This document shows, one piece after another, positions 30,379-42,199 of a stretch of DNA of 64,000 bases. Below the pieces are notes generated by a model, which had not been told where the DNA came from, did no database searches, and worked only from the letters and a program-made list of their open reading frames with translations. Every line of letters begins with the position of its first letter. Position 1 is the stretch's first letter. Both the position numbers and the translations under genes were made by a program. This DNA is from Neoarius graeffei (lineage: Eukaryota; Chordata; Actinopteri; Siluriformes; Ariidae): NCBI RefSeq assembly GCF_027579695.1, contig NC_083587.1, forward strand, positions 59,344,738 through 59,408,737, read 5' to 3'.

Positions 30379-31324
30379 AACAACAATAGAGTTCATATAC
30401 AACTTTAATATGCACTATAAACCTTGTAAGCTTTTAAATCAAAATAAAAATAAGCAAAAAGAAAGCAGATGACAATATTGGGGGGAAGAAAGTCAGAAAA
30501 GGTGAGCTCAAAAGAAATCAACTTGTAAAAGCAGTCTAAAAGGACATTTCTTAAAGATTTTTAAGTCCAAGTTGTGTCCTAATCTCTTCAAGTAGCACTC
30601 TCCACCTGCAGACATCATGTCCATCGAAGGTTATTTAAGCCTCTAAGTGCTCTTCAGAGCTCAGCAAGTTTTAACCACGAGCATTTTGTAAAGACTCCAC
30701 AGCCGAGTGAGGTGTTCCAGCAGACGTGGGAATCTCAGATGGACACGAGTCTATAACCTCAATGCCGGCAGCACTGACCACCATGACCACGTCCAATCAA
30801 TGCTGCATCCATTACCGGATGACTCTAATGACACTTCAGATACCCAGGGTCTCTAAATAATGTATACAACACTGTCAGTTTATCACGAACAAGCTGAGAA
30901 ACATGACAGCGCTCCTGGAGGTGTGGAACGTTCAAGCAAGTTTACAAAGATTTGTTTCGCTCCAATACTATAAACTTTACATCAGCCATTTTTGGAAATA
31001 AAACAAATCTCAAAGCTCCCTTTGATGTTTCTGAAGAAATTACAGCGTTAAACAATCAAAGAAATCCAAAAATCACTCAACTGGTAACTCTTAATATATT
31101 TTAGAATTTGTCTTAATATTTAATTCAAATAATTGTGCGATTTAAACACAGTAGTTGTTCTATTTCTTTCCTACGCTAGCTAGTAGCTAATGAATCGATG
31201 CATGTTGGTTTTATTTCTGATGCTAGCCAGTGTACAATTCATTTTAGCTTTGGGATTCAGGGTTTTATTTCTGCACCAATTTCCAGAAGGGAAGGGAAAA
31301 AAAAAGTTACCTAGCTAAGATTTT
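30379..31324. other. No gene recognised
   Basis: Bases near 30797-30845 (CAATCAATGCTGCATCCATT) resemble 54128-54175 (TAATCAATGCTGTGTCCATT), hinting at an old shared repeat. No coding motif was found. Confidence 0.4.
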
Positions 31325-31706
31325 CATCTCATCTCATCTCATTATCTCTAGCCGCTTTATCCTGTTCTACAGGGTCGCAGGCAAGCTGGAGCCTATCCCA
31401 GCTGACTACGGGCGAAAGGCGGGGTACACCCTGGACAAGTCGCCAGGTCATCACAGGGCTGACACATAGACACAGACAACCATTCACACTCACATTCACA
31501 CCTACGGTCAATTTAGAGTCACCAGTTAACCTAACCTGCATGTCTTTGGACTGTGGGGGAAACCAGAGCACCCGGAGGAAACCCACGCGGACACGGGGAG
31601 AACATGCAAACTCCGCACAGAAAGGCCCTCGCCGGCCACGGGGCTCGAACCCAGGACCTTCTTGCTGTGAGGCGACAGCGCTAACCACTACACCACCGTG
31701 CCGCCC
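31325..31706 (-). mobile_element. S1 SINE
   Basis: A perfect 13-bp duplication TAGCTAAGATTTT flanks it (31312-31324 and 31707-31719). Confidence 0.95.
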
Positions 31707-31816
31707 TAGCTAAGATTTTTCTCAAGAAAAAAAAACTCAATTTAAATGTAGCTATAATGTAAACCTGTTGTTTGAGCCCTCTGAAAGTTTTTTGTTTTTT
31801 TTTACAATTTGACGAC

Positions 31817-32195
31817 GGGCGGCACGGTGGTGTAGTGGTTAGTGCTGTCGCCTCACAGTAAGAAGGTCCTGGGTTCGAGCCCCGTGGCCGGCGAGGGCCT
31901 TTCTGTGTGGAGTTTGCATGTTCTCCCCGTGTCCGCGTGGGTTTCCTCCGGGTGCTCCGGTTTCCCCCACAGTCCAAAGACATGCAGGTTAGGTTAACTG
32001 GTGACTCTAAATTGACCGTAGGTGTGAATGTGAGTGTGAATGGTTGTCTGTGTCTATGTGTCAGCCCTGTGATGACCTGGCGACTTGTCCAGGGTGTACC
32101 CCGCCTTTCGCCCGTAGTCAGCTGGGATAGGCTCCAGCTTGCCTGCGACCCTGTAGAAGGATAAAGCGGCTAGAGATAATGAGATGAGATGAGAG
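31817..32195 (+). mobile_element. S1 SINE, opposite to its neighbour
   Basis: A perfect 13-bp duplication ACAATTTGACGAC flanks it (31804-31816 and 32196-32208). With the minus copy ending at 31706 it forms a 5'-to-5' inverted pair only 110 bases apart. Confidence 0.95.
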
Positions 32196-32208
32196 ACAAT
32201 TTGACGAC

Positions 32209-32800
32209 TGTGTTACCCATAATGCACTGCAAGCGCATCAGTATTAATCGCACTTGAAACGTGACTGTCAAATGATTGTGTAATTAAATAAAGTATAGCC
32301 TAGTGTTAGCTATATTATCTATCTGTAACATTACTAGCATTCATAAAAACGTGCTTGGAGAGCTTTAGCTGAGAGCAATGACGACTCAAAAGCACTGATT
32401 CGTGCTATACATAGTAGCTACTAATTAGCTTTCTAGCCATGAGGTTTTGTTACAAGCTACACCTTCTTTGTGGGGTTTGACCAAGCGGCAACCTTCTGTC
32501 CTGAAAATTGTAAGCAACGTGGAAGTGCGAAAATCTGCAGTTCCTTGAATGGCCACTTGAGGCTGACTCCAAAAGTGAGTCAATTCCCACAGAACCTTGT
32601 GTTAAAATGTCCAACTTTACAGCAAGAAACAAAAACATTTACAGCCTGGTACAGAAAACGGTTTTGGTCTCTCTACCTAGTTTCTCCTTTCATGGGTGAA
32701 TTTTTATATAATTCAACAGTTTAAATTATATTGAGCCATACATTTATGCATAATTAGGGGTGGAGCCAATTTGAGTGACAGCTGTGTTTGTGTCATTCAC
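32209..32800. other. No gene recognised
   Basis: Unassigned sequence between repeats; no motif-bearing frame. Confidence 0.4.
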
Positions 32801-32918
32801 AGACTGTAAAAAATAATGCACAAAGCCTCTGTGACGTCGCTCATCGGATTTCCACAGAGCAGGTTCAGAAATCCTACTAGTGACATCACAGAGGCTTTGT
32901 GTATTATTTTTACAGTCT
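32801..32918. mobile_element. Small palindromic repeat
   Basis: AGACTGTAAAAAATAATGCA and CAAAGCCTCTGTGACGTC on the left pair with the inverse right arm (GACATCACAGAGGCTTTGTG, TATTATTTTTACAGTCT). The 118-bp size and 38-base arms suggest a tiny MITE. Confidence 0.8.
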
Positions 32919-33198
32919 ATGGGTGCGACGTTATTACTTTCTTTTTTCAAGAGAGTCTTCTTTGCGAGACAGCATTCAGAGTAAACATTGCTGATTAAAT
33001 GGATGAACAATCCTAAATTATCAAAAGACAGGTTGCTTAATACTAAATGCTAGCTTTTGAAGCTAGTCATTCGCAAATTTATGGATGGGAAATTTATGGA
33101 AACAAACGACGATCATAGCTTTAGCTCGTCGAGCTGTGACACTATTTGAGAAGTGAACATGCTCAGATTCACTTATATTCCTGAACTGATTAAGAATT

Positions 33199-33559
33199 TA
33201 GCGCTGTCGTCTCACAGCAAGAAGGTCCGGGTTCGATCCCCGTGGCCGGCGAGGGCCTTTCTGTGCGGAGTTTGCATGTTCTCCCCATGTCCACGTGGGT
33301 TTCCTCCAGGTGCTCCGGTTTCCCCCACAGTCCAAAGACATGCAGGTTAGGTTAACTGGTGACTCTAAATTGAGCGTAGGTGTGAATGTGAGTGTGAATG
33401 GTTGTCTGTGTCTATGTGTCAGCCCTGTGATGACCTGGCGACTTGTCCAGGGTGTACCCCGCCTTTCGCCCGTAGTCAGCTGGGATAGGCTCCAGCTTGC
33501 CTGCGACCCTGTAGAACAGGATAAAGCGGCTACAGATAATAAGATGAGAATGAGATGAG
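33199..33559 (+). mobile_element. S1 SINE lacking its first bases
   Basis: It starts at TAGCGCTGTCG, so the A-box region is lost; it ends in GATGAGAATGAGATGAG. No target duplication was seen. Confidence 0.9.
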
Positions 33560-33708
33560 ATTCAAATGTTTCTGAACTCAGGTCAGTCATAATCAAAAAA
33601 GTAAAGTGGATTTGATTCCTCTGGCTCTAGAAGGTCAGAGTGCCCTCTAGTGGTCAGTTACTCTCAGTGCACCACACAGTCATGTGTGTAATATTTCCTG
33701 GAGGGAGG

Positions 33709-33740
<32 letters not shown>

Positions 33741-34348
33741 ACTATTTTTAAAAATAGATGCTTACAGGAACAGGTTTGGCTTGGATGTCTGTTCATTTTA
33801 TAAAAATGTAATTGGGTAATTCAGTTAGAACAAAGCCCATTTCGAAGATGAACACCGGTTTATTTTTAGACATCCTTCAGGCTGGTGTATGATATAATTG
33901 CATTATGTTGTACTTCAATACCTTGAGTATTTGTAAATGCAGTTTCCTGCCTGTTATGAAACTGTGCTACATTTATAAACAGGTCTTATTAGAGGAGAGT
34001 CGGTATTTATCTTGGCTCAGGTTTTAAATGAGATTATGAATTAGTGTCTGTGATTAAAAAAAAAGGGGGGGGGGGCACCATTAAAAGGATGCAGGAAAAA
34101 AAATGTCCAGGATGTGAATTACAGGCAGGTTTCAGAGGATTAGACTGTCCTGAATAATCAAGACGAAAGTTTAGGATGTGTGAAGAATAACTCTTTTTCA
34201 TCATTAGTAATGTATGCAAGTATATTTTCGTGAGGTAACTAGTGAACAAGCTTAGCCTTGTAATTTATATCATTGCTGTAACTGCCATATTAGATCATTT
34301 ATTTTACTTCAGTCCTTTAAGTTACTTGTGTATGGTGTTGCTTGAACG
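33560..34348. other. No gene recognised; (TTTA)n inside
   Basis: (TTTA)n occurs at 33709-33740, and a G run of 11 near 34065. No coding motif. Confidence 0.4.
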
Positions 34349-34350
34349 TA

Positions 34351-35822
34351 CAGTGGTGCTTGAAAGTTTGTGAACCCTTTAGAATTTTCTATATTTCTGC
34401 ATAAATATGACCAAAAACATCATCAGATTTTCACACAAGTCCTAAAAGTAGATAAAGAGAACCCAGTTAAACAAATGAGACAAAAAATATTATACTTGGT
34501 CATTTATTTATTGAGGAAAATGTTCCAATATTACATATCTGTGAGTGGCAAAAGTATGTGAACCTTTGCTTTCAGTATCTGGTGTGACCCCCTTGTGCAG
34601 CAATAACTGCAATTAAACATTTCCTCACATGAACTGCTCACTGGTCCTTCCACAGCATTTCGATTGGATTAAGGTCAGGACTTTGACTTGGCCATTCAGA
34701 AACATTAACTTTATTCTTCTTTAACCATTCTTTGGTAGAACGACTTGTTTGACCCACCTTCTCTTGAGATTCAGTTCATGGACAGATGTCCTGACATTTT
34801 CCTTTTAAATTCGCTGGTATAATTCAGAATTCATTGTTCCATCAATAACGGCAAGCCGTTCTGGCCCAGATGCAGCAAAACAGGCCCAAACCATGATACT
34901 ACCACCACCATGTTTCACAGATGGGATAAGGTTCTTATGCTGGAATGCAGTGTTTTCCTTTCTCCAAACATAACGCTTCTCATTTAAACCAAAAAGTTCT
35001 ATTTTGGTCTCATCCGTCCACAAAACATTTTTCCAATAGCCTTCTGGCTTGTCCACGTGATCTTTAGCAAACTGCAGATGAGCAGCAATGTTCTTTTTGG
35101 ACAGCAGTGGCTTTCTTTGCAACCCTGCCATGCACACCATTGTTGTTCAGTGTTCTCCTGATGGTGGACTCATGAACATTAGCCAATGTGAGAGAGGCCT
35201 TCAGTTGCTTAGAAGTTACCCTGGGGTCCTTTGTGACCTCACTGACTATTACACGCCTTGCTCTTGGAGTGATCTTTGTTGGTCGACCACTTCTGGGGAG
35301 GGTAACAATGGTCTTGAATTTCCTCCATTTGTACACAATCTGTCTGACTGTGGATTGGTGGAGTCCAAACTCTTTAGAGATGGTTTTGTAACCTTTTCCA
35401 GCCTGATGAGCATCAACTACACTTTTTCTGAGGTCCTCAGAAATCTCCTTTGTTCGTGTCATGATACACTTCCACAAACGTGTTGTGAAGCTCAGACTTT
35501 GATAGATCCCTGTTCTTTAAATAAAGCAGGGTGCCCACTCACACCTGATTGTCATCCCATTGATTGAAAACACCCGACTCTAATTTCACCTTCAAATTAA
35601 CTGCTAATCCTAGAGGTTCACATACTTTTGCCACTCACAGATATGTAATATTGGATCATTTTCCTCAATAAATAAATGACCAAGTATAATATTTTTGTCT
35701 CATTTGTTTAACTGAGTTCTCTTTATCTACTTTTAGGACTTGTGTGAAAATCTGATGTTTTACGTCATATTTATGCAGAAATATAGAAAATTCTAAAGGG
35801 TTCAAACTTTCAAGCACCACTG
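34351..35822 (-). mobile_element. Tc1-like transposon, copy 2 of family T1
   Basis: It has the same ends as 25387-26994, between TA pairs (34349-34350 and 35823-35824); the right end lost four bases (TTCAAACTTTC). It is 136 bases shorter than copy 1 because of internal deletions. Confidence 0.95.
34570..35462 (-). pseudogene. Tc1-like transposase lacking the second catalytic Asp
   Basis: The frame starts MTRTKEISEDLRKSVVDA and runs through FGLHQSTVRQIVYKWRKF, where copy 1 is shifted. A frameshift near 35112 at GRVAKKATAV is followed by the continuation KPLLSKKNIAAHLQFAKD, WTDETKIELFG and KHGGGSIMVWACF. A stop at about 34805 (YQRI) follows. Near 34750 a deletion of about 30 bases removes the QQDNDPKH region, including the second catalytic residue, and another deletion near 34625 removes part of the C-terminus. 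It is dead. Confidence 0.9.
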
Positions 35823-35824
35823 TA

Positions 35825-36652
35825 AGTGAGTTAGCTAGCCACTGAGTTACAAGGTAAATATCACTACAGAGCTCAATTTCTCTCTAATGTTTCACTCAAA
35901 ATGTTTGTTCCTGGTATCTGTAAAAAATAAAAAAAAAATTTTTTTAAATCCACATGTACTAGCTAAATAGCCATGCTGCTAATTCAGTGTGTAAGGAATG
36001 AAAAAAAATAAGGCGTGGTGTTTTGCCAATCCCTTTGCTTTTGACAGTCATCCTGTGTTAGCTGAAGTTCCTTGGCCACATTTTGCACATGGAGAAGGAT
36101 GAACCTGCTAACATTGACGCATCATATGGGAGAAGACCCCTGGAAGAACATTGAGACCCTTCTTTCGCCAAGTTCAGGAATGAATTGACCTCAACTATTG
36201 TTTCCCAGAATATGACATCGTGTGCACTGTCCAAAACTAAGCCAGATGGAGACGTCTTGCAATTGACTATTCAAACACAGCTGACCAATGATGATGATGT
36301 TTTATCAGAAAATAACCAACACCAGGGCGATGTGATGAAGCAGAATTACTGTTCTCACCCGGAAGTTGATTATTTTCCAATAACAACATGTCATGAAGTG
36401 TTTTATTCTGCTTAGACCACAGCAATATGCTAATTATTACAATTTTTATGAGTGGAGCAGAGTTTCATACTTACTATGCTAATGCATCAACCTGATTTCT
36501 GATGGCTTTTGCGACTGTATTACAGCCGTACATACAAACAACATCTGTGTACCACCACAAGGAACCTGATCATAAGTGCAAGACAAAGTCAACGTATCTC
36601 CTAAACACTTGACCACCAGACAACAAAATTTGTATCTTTATTTATTTATATA
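35825..36652. other. No gene recognised; weak RT-like piece
   Basis: At about 36067-36150 one frame reads FLGHILHMEKDEPAN and YGRRPLEEH, faintly like the WLGHVLRM..GRRPxGRP end of CFDP2-like LINEs. Alone it is too weak to call. Confidence 0.35.
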
Positions 36653-36663
36653 AGATAGATGGG

Positions 36664-36785
36664 CTGTGATGACCTGGCGACTTGTCCAGGGTGTACCCTG
36701 CCTTTCGCCCGTAGTCAGCTGGGATAGGCTCCAGCTTGCCTGCGACCCTGTAGAACAGGATAAAGCAGCTAGAGATAATGAGATG
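36664..36785 (+). mobile_element. S1 SINE, strongly 5' truncated
   Basis: Only the last 122 bases are present, yet a perfect 11-bp duplication AGATAGATGGG flanks them (36653-36663 and 36786-36796). This is the footprint of incomplete target-primed reverse transcription. Confidence 0.95.
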
Positions 36786-36796
36786 AGATAGATGGG

Positions 36797-37352
36797 ATTT
36801 TATCTAGCACTTATTTTTAATTCACTTTTTTTAAAAAGTGAGATTATTGACGAACACATTTTATGGAAAATATTGATGGAAAAAAATCACTTTTTTTCAT
36901 AACAGGCAATGTAGCTTGACATTGTGTGCTTTTTTACCTAAATAATTTCTTACTTTAAACACTCGTGTAAACATAATTATAATTATTGTACAGTTCAATA
37001 GCAATTATGAGCATCTTTCCTTAGGTGTAGAAAATCTAAACCTACCGCAGATTGATATCGATATTGATTAATTCTTGTGTCTGATAATATTGGATGGTAA
37101 CTCTATAGTACTGATATAAAGTGAAAGCGCCGGTTCACTACTGTCCACCAGGCACCCAGCAGATTCACACCATAATAAATGTTGTGGTGTTGTTTCTGGC
37201 GCACAGCATGCGGCGTCGAAGAAAGGCATAAATATGGATTCGATACTGTGATGCATATCTCATTATTGGTCTCACTGTCACAAGACAATGCAGCAATTTA
37301 CTGATGTGAAATACATGACACGACACAATTCGATGGTTCATTCATGGTGCTG
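36797..37352. other. No gene recognised
   Basis: AT-rich sequence without motif-bearing frames. Confidence 0.4.
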
Positions 37353-37716
37353 TACAACCCCGATTCCAAAAAAGTTGGGACAAAGTACAAATTGTAAATA
37401 AAAACAGAATGCAATAATTTACAAATCTCAAAAACTGATATTGTATTCACAATAGAACATAGATAACATATCAAATGACGAAAGTGAGACATTTTGAAAT
37501 TTCATGCCAAATATTGGCTCATTTGAAATTTCATGACAGCAACACATTTCAAAAAAGTTGGGACAGGGGCAATAAGAGGCTGGAAAAGTTAAAGGTACAA
37601 AAAAGGAACAGCTGTAGGACCAAATTGCAACTCATTAGGTCAATTGGCAATAGGTCATTAACATGACTGGGTATAAAAAGAGCATCTTGGAGTGGCAGCG
37701 GCTCTCAGAAGTAAAG

Positions 37717-38490
37717 ATGGGAAGAGGATCACCAATCCCCCTAATTCTGCACCGAGAAAGAGTGGAGCAATATCAGAAAGGAGTTTGACAATGTAAAATT
37801 GCAAAGGGTTTGAACATATCATCATCTACAGTGCATAATATCATCAAAAGATTCAGAGAATCTGGAAGAATCTCTGTGCGTAAGGGTCAAGGCCGGAAAA
37901 CCATACTGGGTGCCCGTGATCTTCGGGCTCTTAGACGGCACTGCATCACATACAGGCATGCTTCTGTATTGGAAATCACAAAATGGGCTCAGGAATATTT
38001 CCAGAGAACATTATCTGTGAACACAATTCACCGTGCCATCCGCCGTTGCCAGCTAAAACTCTATAGTTCAAAGAAGAAGCCGTATCTAAACATGATCCAG
38101 AAGCGCAGACGTCTTCTCTGGGCCAAGGCTAATTTAAAATGGACTGTGGCAAAGTGGAAAACTGTTCTGTGGTCAGACGAATCAAAATTTGAAGTTCTTT
38201 ATGGAAATCAGGGACGCCGTGTCATTCAGACTAAAGAGGAGAAGGACGACCCAAATTGTTATCATTGCTCAGTTCAGAAGCCTGCATCTCTGATGGTATG
38301 GGGTTGCATTAGTGCGTGTGGCATGGGCACCTTACACATCTGGAAAGACACCATCAATGCTGAAAGGTATATCCAGGTTCTAGAGCAACATATGCTCCCA
38401 TCCAGACGACATCTCTTTCAGGGAAGACCTTGCATTTTCCATCATGACAATGCCAAACCACATACTACATCAATTACAGCATCATTAGAT
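37717..38490 (+). pseudogene. T2 transposase, N-terminal and central part
   Basis: It opens MGRGSPIPLILHRERVEQYQ, hits a TGA at about 37786, and continues IAKGLNISSSTVHNIIKRF, a helix-turn-helix, then GQGRKTILGARDLRALRR. Catalytic parts include WSDESKFEV (first Asp), LMVWGCISA and FHHDNAKPHT (second Asp). It is cut at SITASLD by the L2 insertion at about 38486. Its reaction is DD34E cut-and-paste transposition at TA. Confidence 0.9.
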
Positions 38491-41400
38491 TAGATTAGAT
38501 AAAACTTTATTGATCCCTTTGGGAGGGTTCCCTCAGGGAAATTAAGATTCCAGCAGCATCATTACAAATAAACAGAAAAGAAATAGAGAAAAACTTCTAG
38601 ATAAATTAAAATAAATTAAGAATTTACAAATACAGATATAAAAGAATAAGACATGAGGAAGGGGGGAGGGGGAAAGGGGGGAGAAGTGGGGTTAGGGTAA
38701 GTGTGTGGGGGGGGGAAGCAGGAAAGATATTGCACTTTATATTGCACATTGTCCAGTATTGCTTATTGTTAGGCGAGGCTACTGCTCCTTCCCGTCCTCT
38801 GTCCTCCTGTTACCCCTCCTCCCCCCAGAGAGGAGTTGTACAGTCTGATGGCATGAGGGACAAAGGAGTTTTTGAGTCTGTTCTTCCTGCACTTGGGAAG
38901 GAGCATTCTGTCACTGAACAGGTTCCTCTGGTTGCTGATGACGGTGTGTAGAGGGTGACTGGCATCGTCCATGATGTTCAATAGTTTGTCCATAGACCTC
39001 TTCTCTGCCACCGTCACCAAAGAGTCCAGCTTCATGCCGACCACAGAGCCGGCCCGCTTGATCAGTTTGTCCAGCCTGGATGTGTCCTTCTTGGATGTGC
39101 TGCCCCCCCCCCAGCACACCACGGTGTAAAACAGGACACTGGTGACCACAGACTGATAGAACATCCACAGGAGTTTCCTACAGATGTTAAAGGACCGCAG
39201 CCTCCTAAGAAAGTATAGCCTGCTCTGTCCCTTCCTGTATAAGTGATTGGTGTTGCAAGTCCAGTCCAGCTTGCTGTCCAGCCACAGCCCAAGGTACTTG
39301 TAGGAATCCACAGCCTCCACCTCGACTTCCTCGATCAGAACTGGTCGTGACCTTGGTCTGGACCTCCCAAAGTCAATGACCAGCTCCTTGGTCTTTGAGG
39401 TGTTGAGCTGCAGATGGTTCCTGTTGCACCACACAGCAAAGTCCCTCACCAGGCTCCTATACTCCTCCTCTCTGTCATCACTGATACACCCAACGATGGC
39501 TGTGTCATTGGCAAACTTCTGAATGTGACACAGCTCCAAGTTGTAGCAGAAGTCCGCGGTGTATAGGGTGAAGAGAAGAGGGGCCAGCACCGTGCCCTGG
39601 GGTGCTCCGGTGCTGCTAATTACAGTGTCAGATGTGATGTCCTTCAGTCTGATGTACTGCGGCCTGTCAGTGAGGTAGCTGGAGATCCAGGTGACCAGGC
39701 AGGGGTCCACTAGCATCCTGTTCAGTTTGTCCTGAAGCAGTAGGGGCTGGATGGTGTTGAAGGCACTCGAGAAGTCCAAGAAGAGGATCCTCACTGTGCC
39801 ATTTCCCTTATCCAGATGCGAGTGGGCTCAGTGTAGCAGGTAGAGGATGGCGTCTTCCACACCGACACCTGCCCAGTACGCAAACTGCAGACAGTCCTGG
39901 GCATGTTGTACCTGGGGTCTGAGGAGGCTGAGGAAGAGCTGCTCCAACGTCTTCATCAGATGTGAAGTGAGCGCCACCGGTCGGAAGTCGTTCAACTCGC
40001 TGGGCCGATTATTTTTGGGAACTGGAACGATACATGATGTCTTCCAGAGGGTTGGCACTCTCCCCAGCTGCAGGCTGAGGTTGAAGATGCGTTGGAGTGG
40101 TTCACCCAGTTCAGCAGTGCAGGTCTTCAGTAGTCATGGACACACCTTGTCCGGGCCTGCTGCTTTCCTGGGGTGAAGCTTCCTCAGTTGACCTCTGACC
40201 TGGTCTGCAGTAATGCATAGAGGAGTCTGTGTTGAGGTGGGGGAGGAGGGGGCTGCTGTGATGACTGGGGGGAGGTGTGTTGAGGGAAGAAGGAGAGATG
40301 GCTGCAGTGAGGGAGAGGGTGGGGGGGGACGTGGGCTGGTTGAACCGATTGAAGAAGTCATTCAACTCGTTCGCCCTCTCCACTGTCCCCTCAATGACTC
40401 TGGTCTTTGTATTGTGGCCTGTGATGGTTTTCACACCTTCCCAGACCTCCCTCATGCTGTTCTCCTTCAGCTTCTGCTCCACCTTTCTCCTGTAGCTGTC
40501 CTTAGCTTCCCTCATGCAGCGTTTCACCTCCTGCTGTGCTGCTTTCATTGCCTCCCTATCCCTGCTCCTGAAGGCAGCCTTCTTCTTGTTGAGGACAGCT
40601 TTGACTTCCTGTGTTACCCATGGTTTGTTATTTGGGTAACACCGTACAGTCTTAGCGGGGGAGACCATGTCTGCACAGAAGTTGAGGTAATCTGTCAGAC
40701 AGTGTGGGCTAAGCAGCACATCCTGGTCCGTGATGTCATAACAGTCCCTGAGGGCATCTTCCATTTCAGGGGACCACCTCCTGATGGAGCTAGTTGTTGC
40801 AGGCTGCCTTTGAACCAGGGGGGTGTACTTCAGCTGTAGAAGAACCAGGTTGTGGTCAGACTTCACTAGTGGGGGGAGGGGTGTGACTCTGTATGCATCC
40901 CTCACATTACCATACAACAAGTCAATTGTCCTGTTGTTCCTTGTTGGACAATCCACAGCCTGGTAAAAAGCAGCCAAAGTAGAGTCCAAAGTAGCATGAT
41001 TAAAGTCCCCAGAAATGATGATAAATGCCTCAGGGTGCTGTGTCTGCAGCCTTGCTGTGACAGAGTGAATCCTCTCACATGCAGCAGCTGCGTCTGCCCT
41101 CAGAGGGATGTAAACACAGATGGTGATCATGTGACTGAACTCCCTCGGCAGATAATATGGCCGCAGGCTAACGGCTAGCAGCTCCAAGTCCGGGCAACAT
41201 AAAACTGTCTTTACGGAGATATGTCCCGGGTTACACCAGCGGTTGTTGACATAAATGATGAGTCCCCCACCTTTGCTTTTCCCGCATGTGTTAGTGTCTC
41301 TGTCGGCTCTCACAGCAGTGAATCCCTGCAGGTCCACATTAGCATCTGGTACAAGGTGTGTTAGCCATGTCTCCATAAAGATAAATAAGCTGCTCTCCTG

Positions 41401-41596
41401 GTAAATCTGCTGGTTGTTCAGAGCGGAAAGCTCGTCGACTTTATTCGGCAGCGAGTTCACATTCCTCATGATAATGGAGGGAATGGATGGTTTGTAGCGC
41501 CACCGGTTGTCCGCTAGCCTAGCGGACAACGTGGCTGCGTAGAAGAAGGGTCCGGGTACTGAACTGGCCAGCCTGCAGTCCAGATCTTTCACCCAT
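38486..41596 (-). mobile_element. L2-type LINE inserted in the T2 transposase
   Basis: The 3' end, on the minus strand, is ATCAATAAAGTTTTATCTAA plus TCTAATC repeats at 38486-38520. From there coding sequence runs right to 41592. Removal would rejoin the T2 transposase, although about 25 residues of it are missing, so the insertion came with a target deletion. The LINE lacks a 5' untranslated region, so it is slightly 5' truncated. Confidence 0.85.
38769..41592 (-). pseudogene. L2 ORF2: endonuclease and reverse transcriptase
   Basis: The order is MKDLDCRLASSVPG, APE endonuclease with METWLTH, SGDFNHATLD and KSDHNLVLLQ (41590 down to about 40750), then a linker and RT. A C8 run near 40321-40328 marks a frameshift, after which LHPRKAAGPDKVCP is followed by a TGA at 40134. 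RT continues with FRPVALTSHLMKTLEQL, a TAG-type stop near 39827, then FLDFSSAFNTI, GAPQGTVLAPLLF and FANDTAIVG, where the usual FADD is FAND, losing a catalytic Asp. The thumb and C-terminus end at 38769. It would nick DNA and copy its RNA at the nick, but this copy cannot. Confidence 0.9.
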
Positions 41597-41848
41597 AGAA
41601 AACATTTAGTGCATCATAAAATGGAAGATACGAAAAAAAAGACCCAAGACAGTTGAGCAACTAGAATCCTACATTAGACAAGAATGGGTTAACATTCCTA
41701 TCCCTAAACTTGAGCAACTTGTCTCCTCAGTCCCCAGACATTTACAGACTGTTGTAAAGAGAAAAGGGGATGTCTCACAGTGGGAAACATGGCCTTGTCC
41801 CAACTTTTTTGAGATGTGTTGTTGTCATAAAATTTAAAATCACCTAAT
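41597..41848 (+). pseudogene. T2 transposase, C-terminal part after the LINE
   Basis: It resumes as PIENI, carrying the catalytic Glu of DD34E, then TAG in place of the usual Trp codon, and KRPKTVEQLESYIRQEW, LVSSVPRHLQTVVKRKGD and WPCPNFFEM before TAA. The SPDLN stretch between HTT and PIEN is deleted. Confidence 0.85.
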
Positions 41849-42199
41849 TTTTCTCTTTAAATGATACATTTTCTCAGTTTAAACATTTGATGTGTCATCT
41901 ATGTTCTATTCTGAATAAAATATGGAATTTTGAAACTTCCACATCATTGCATTCCGTTTTTATTTACAATTTGCACTTTGTCCCAACTTTTTTGGAATCG
42001 GGGTTGTAATATTATTATTCTATTCAGGATGATTTTGTGTCCTTTTAAATATTTTGCTCAGACACTCATCAGAAGCTTCGCTTTTAGGCAGTGACTAAAT
42101 ATATAAATATATGTTAATTAAAGAATGGCATTTCTTATTGTTCAAACTTTTATAGTTGCATGTAATATCATGGAACATCCATGAAGCAAGTTACTTTAC

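Larger units (their letters stand above)
37355..42006 (+). mobile_element. Tc1-like transposon (family T2) broken by an L2 LINE
   Basis: Inverted ends CAACCCCGATTCCAAAAAAG and CTTTTTTGGAATCGGGGTTG (written inward from each side) lie between TA pairs (37353-37354 and 42007-42008). The element itself is about 37355-38485 plus 41597-42006; an L2-type LINE fills the middle. Confidence 0.95.

Noticed and set aside
36065..36160. LINE C-terminal piece (FLGHILHME)
   Set aside because: The match is too short and weak to call as a feature alone.
40213..40839. 208-residue plus-strand frame opposite the L2 ORF
   Set aside because: It is the antisense shadow of a well-supported endonuclease/RT frame.
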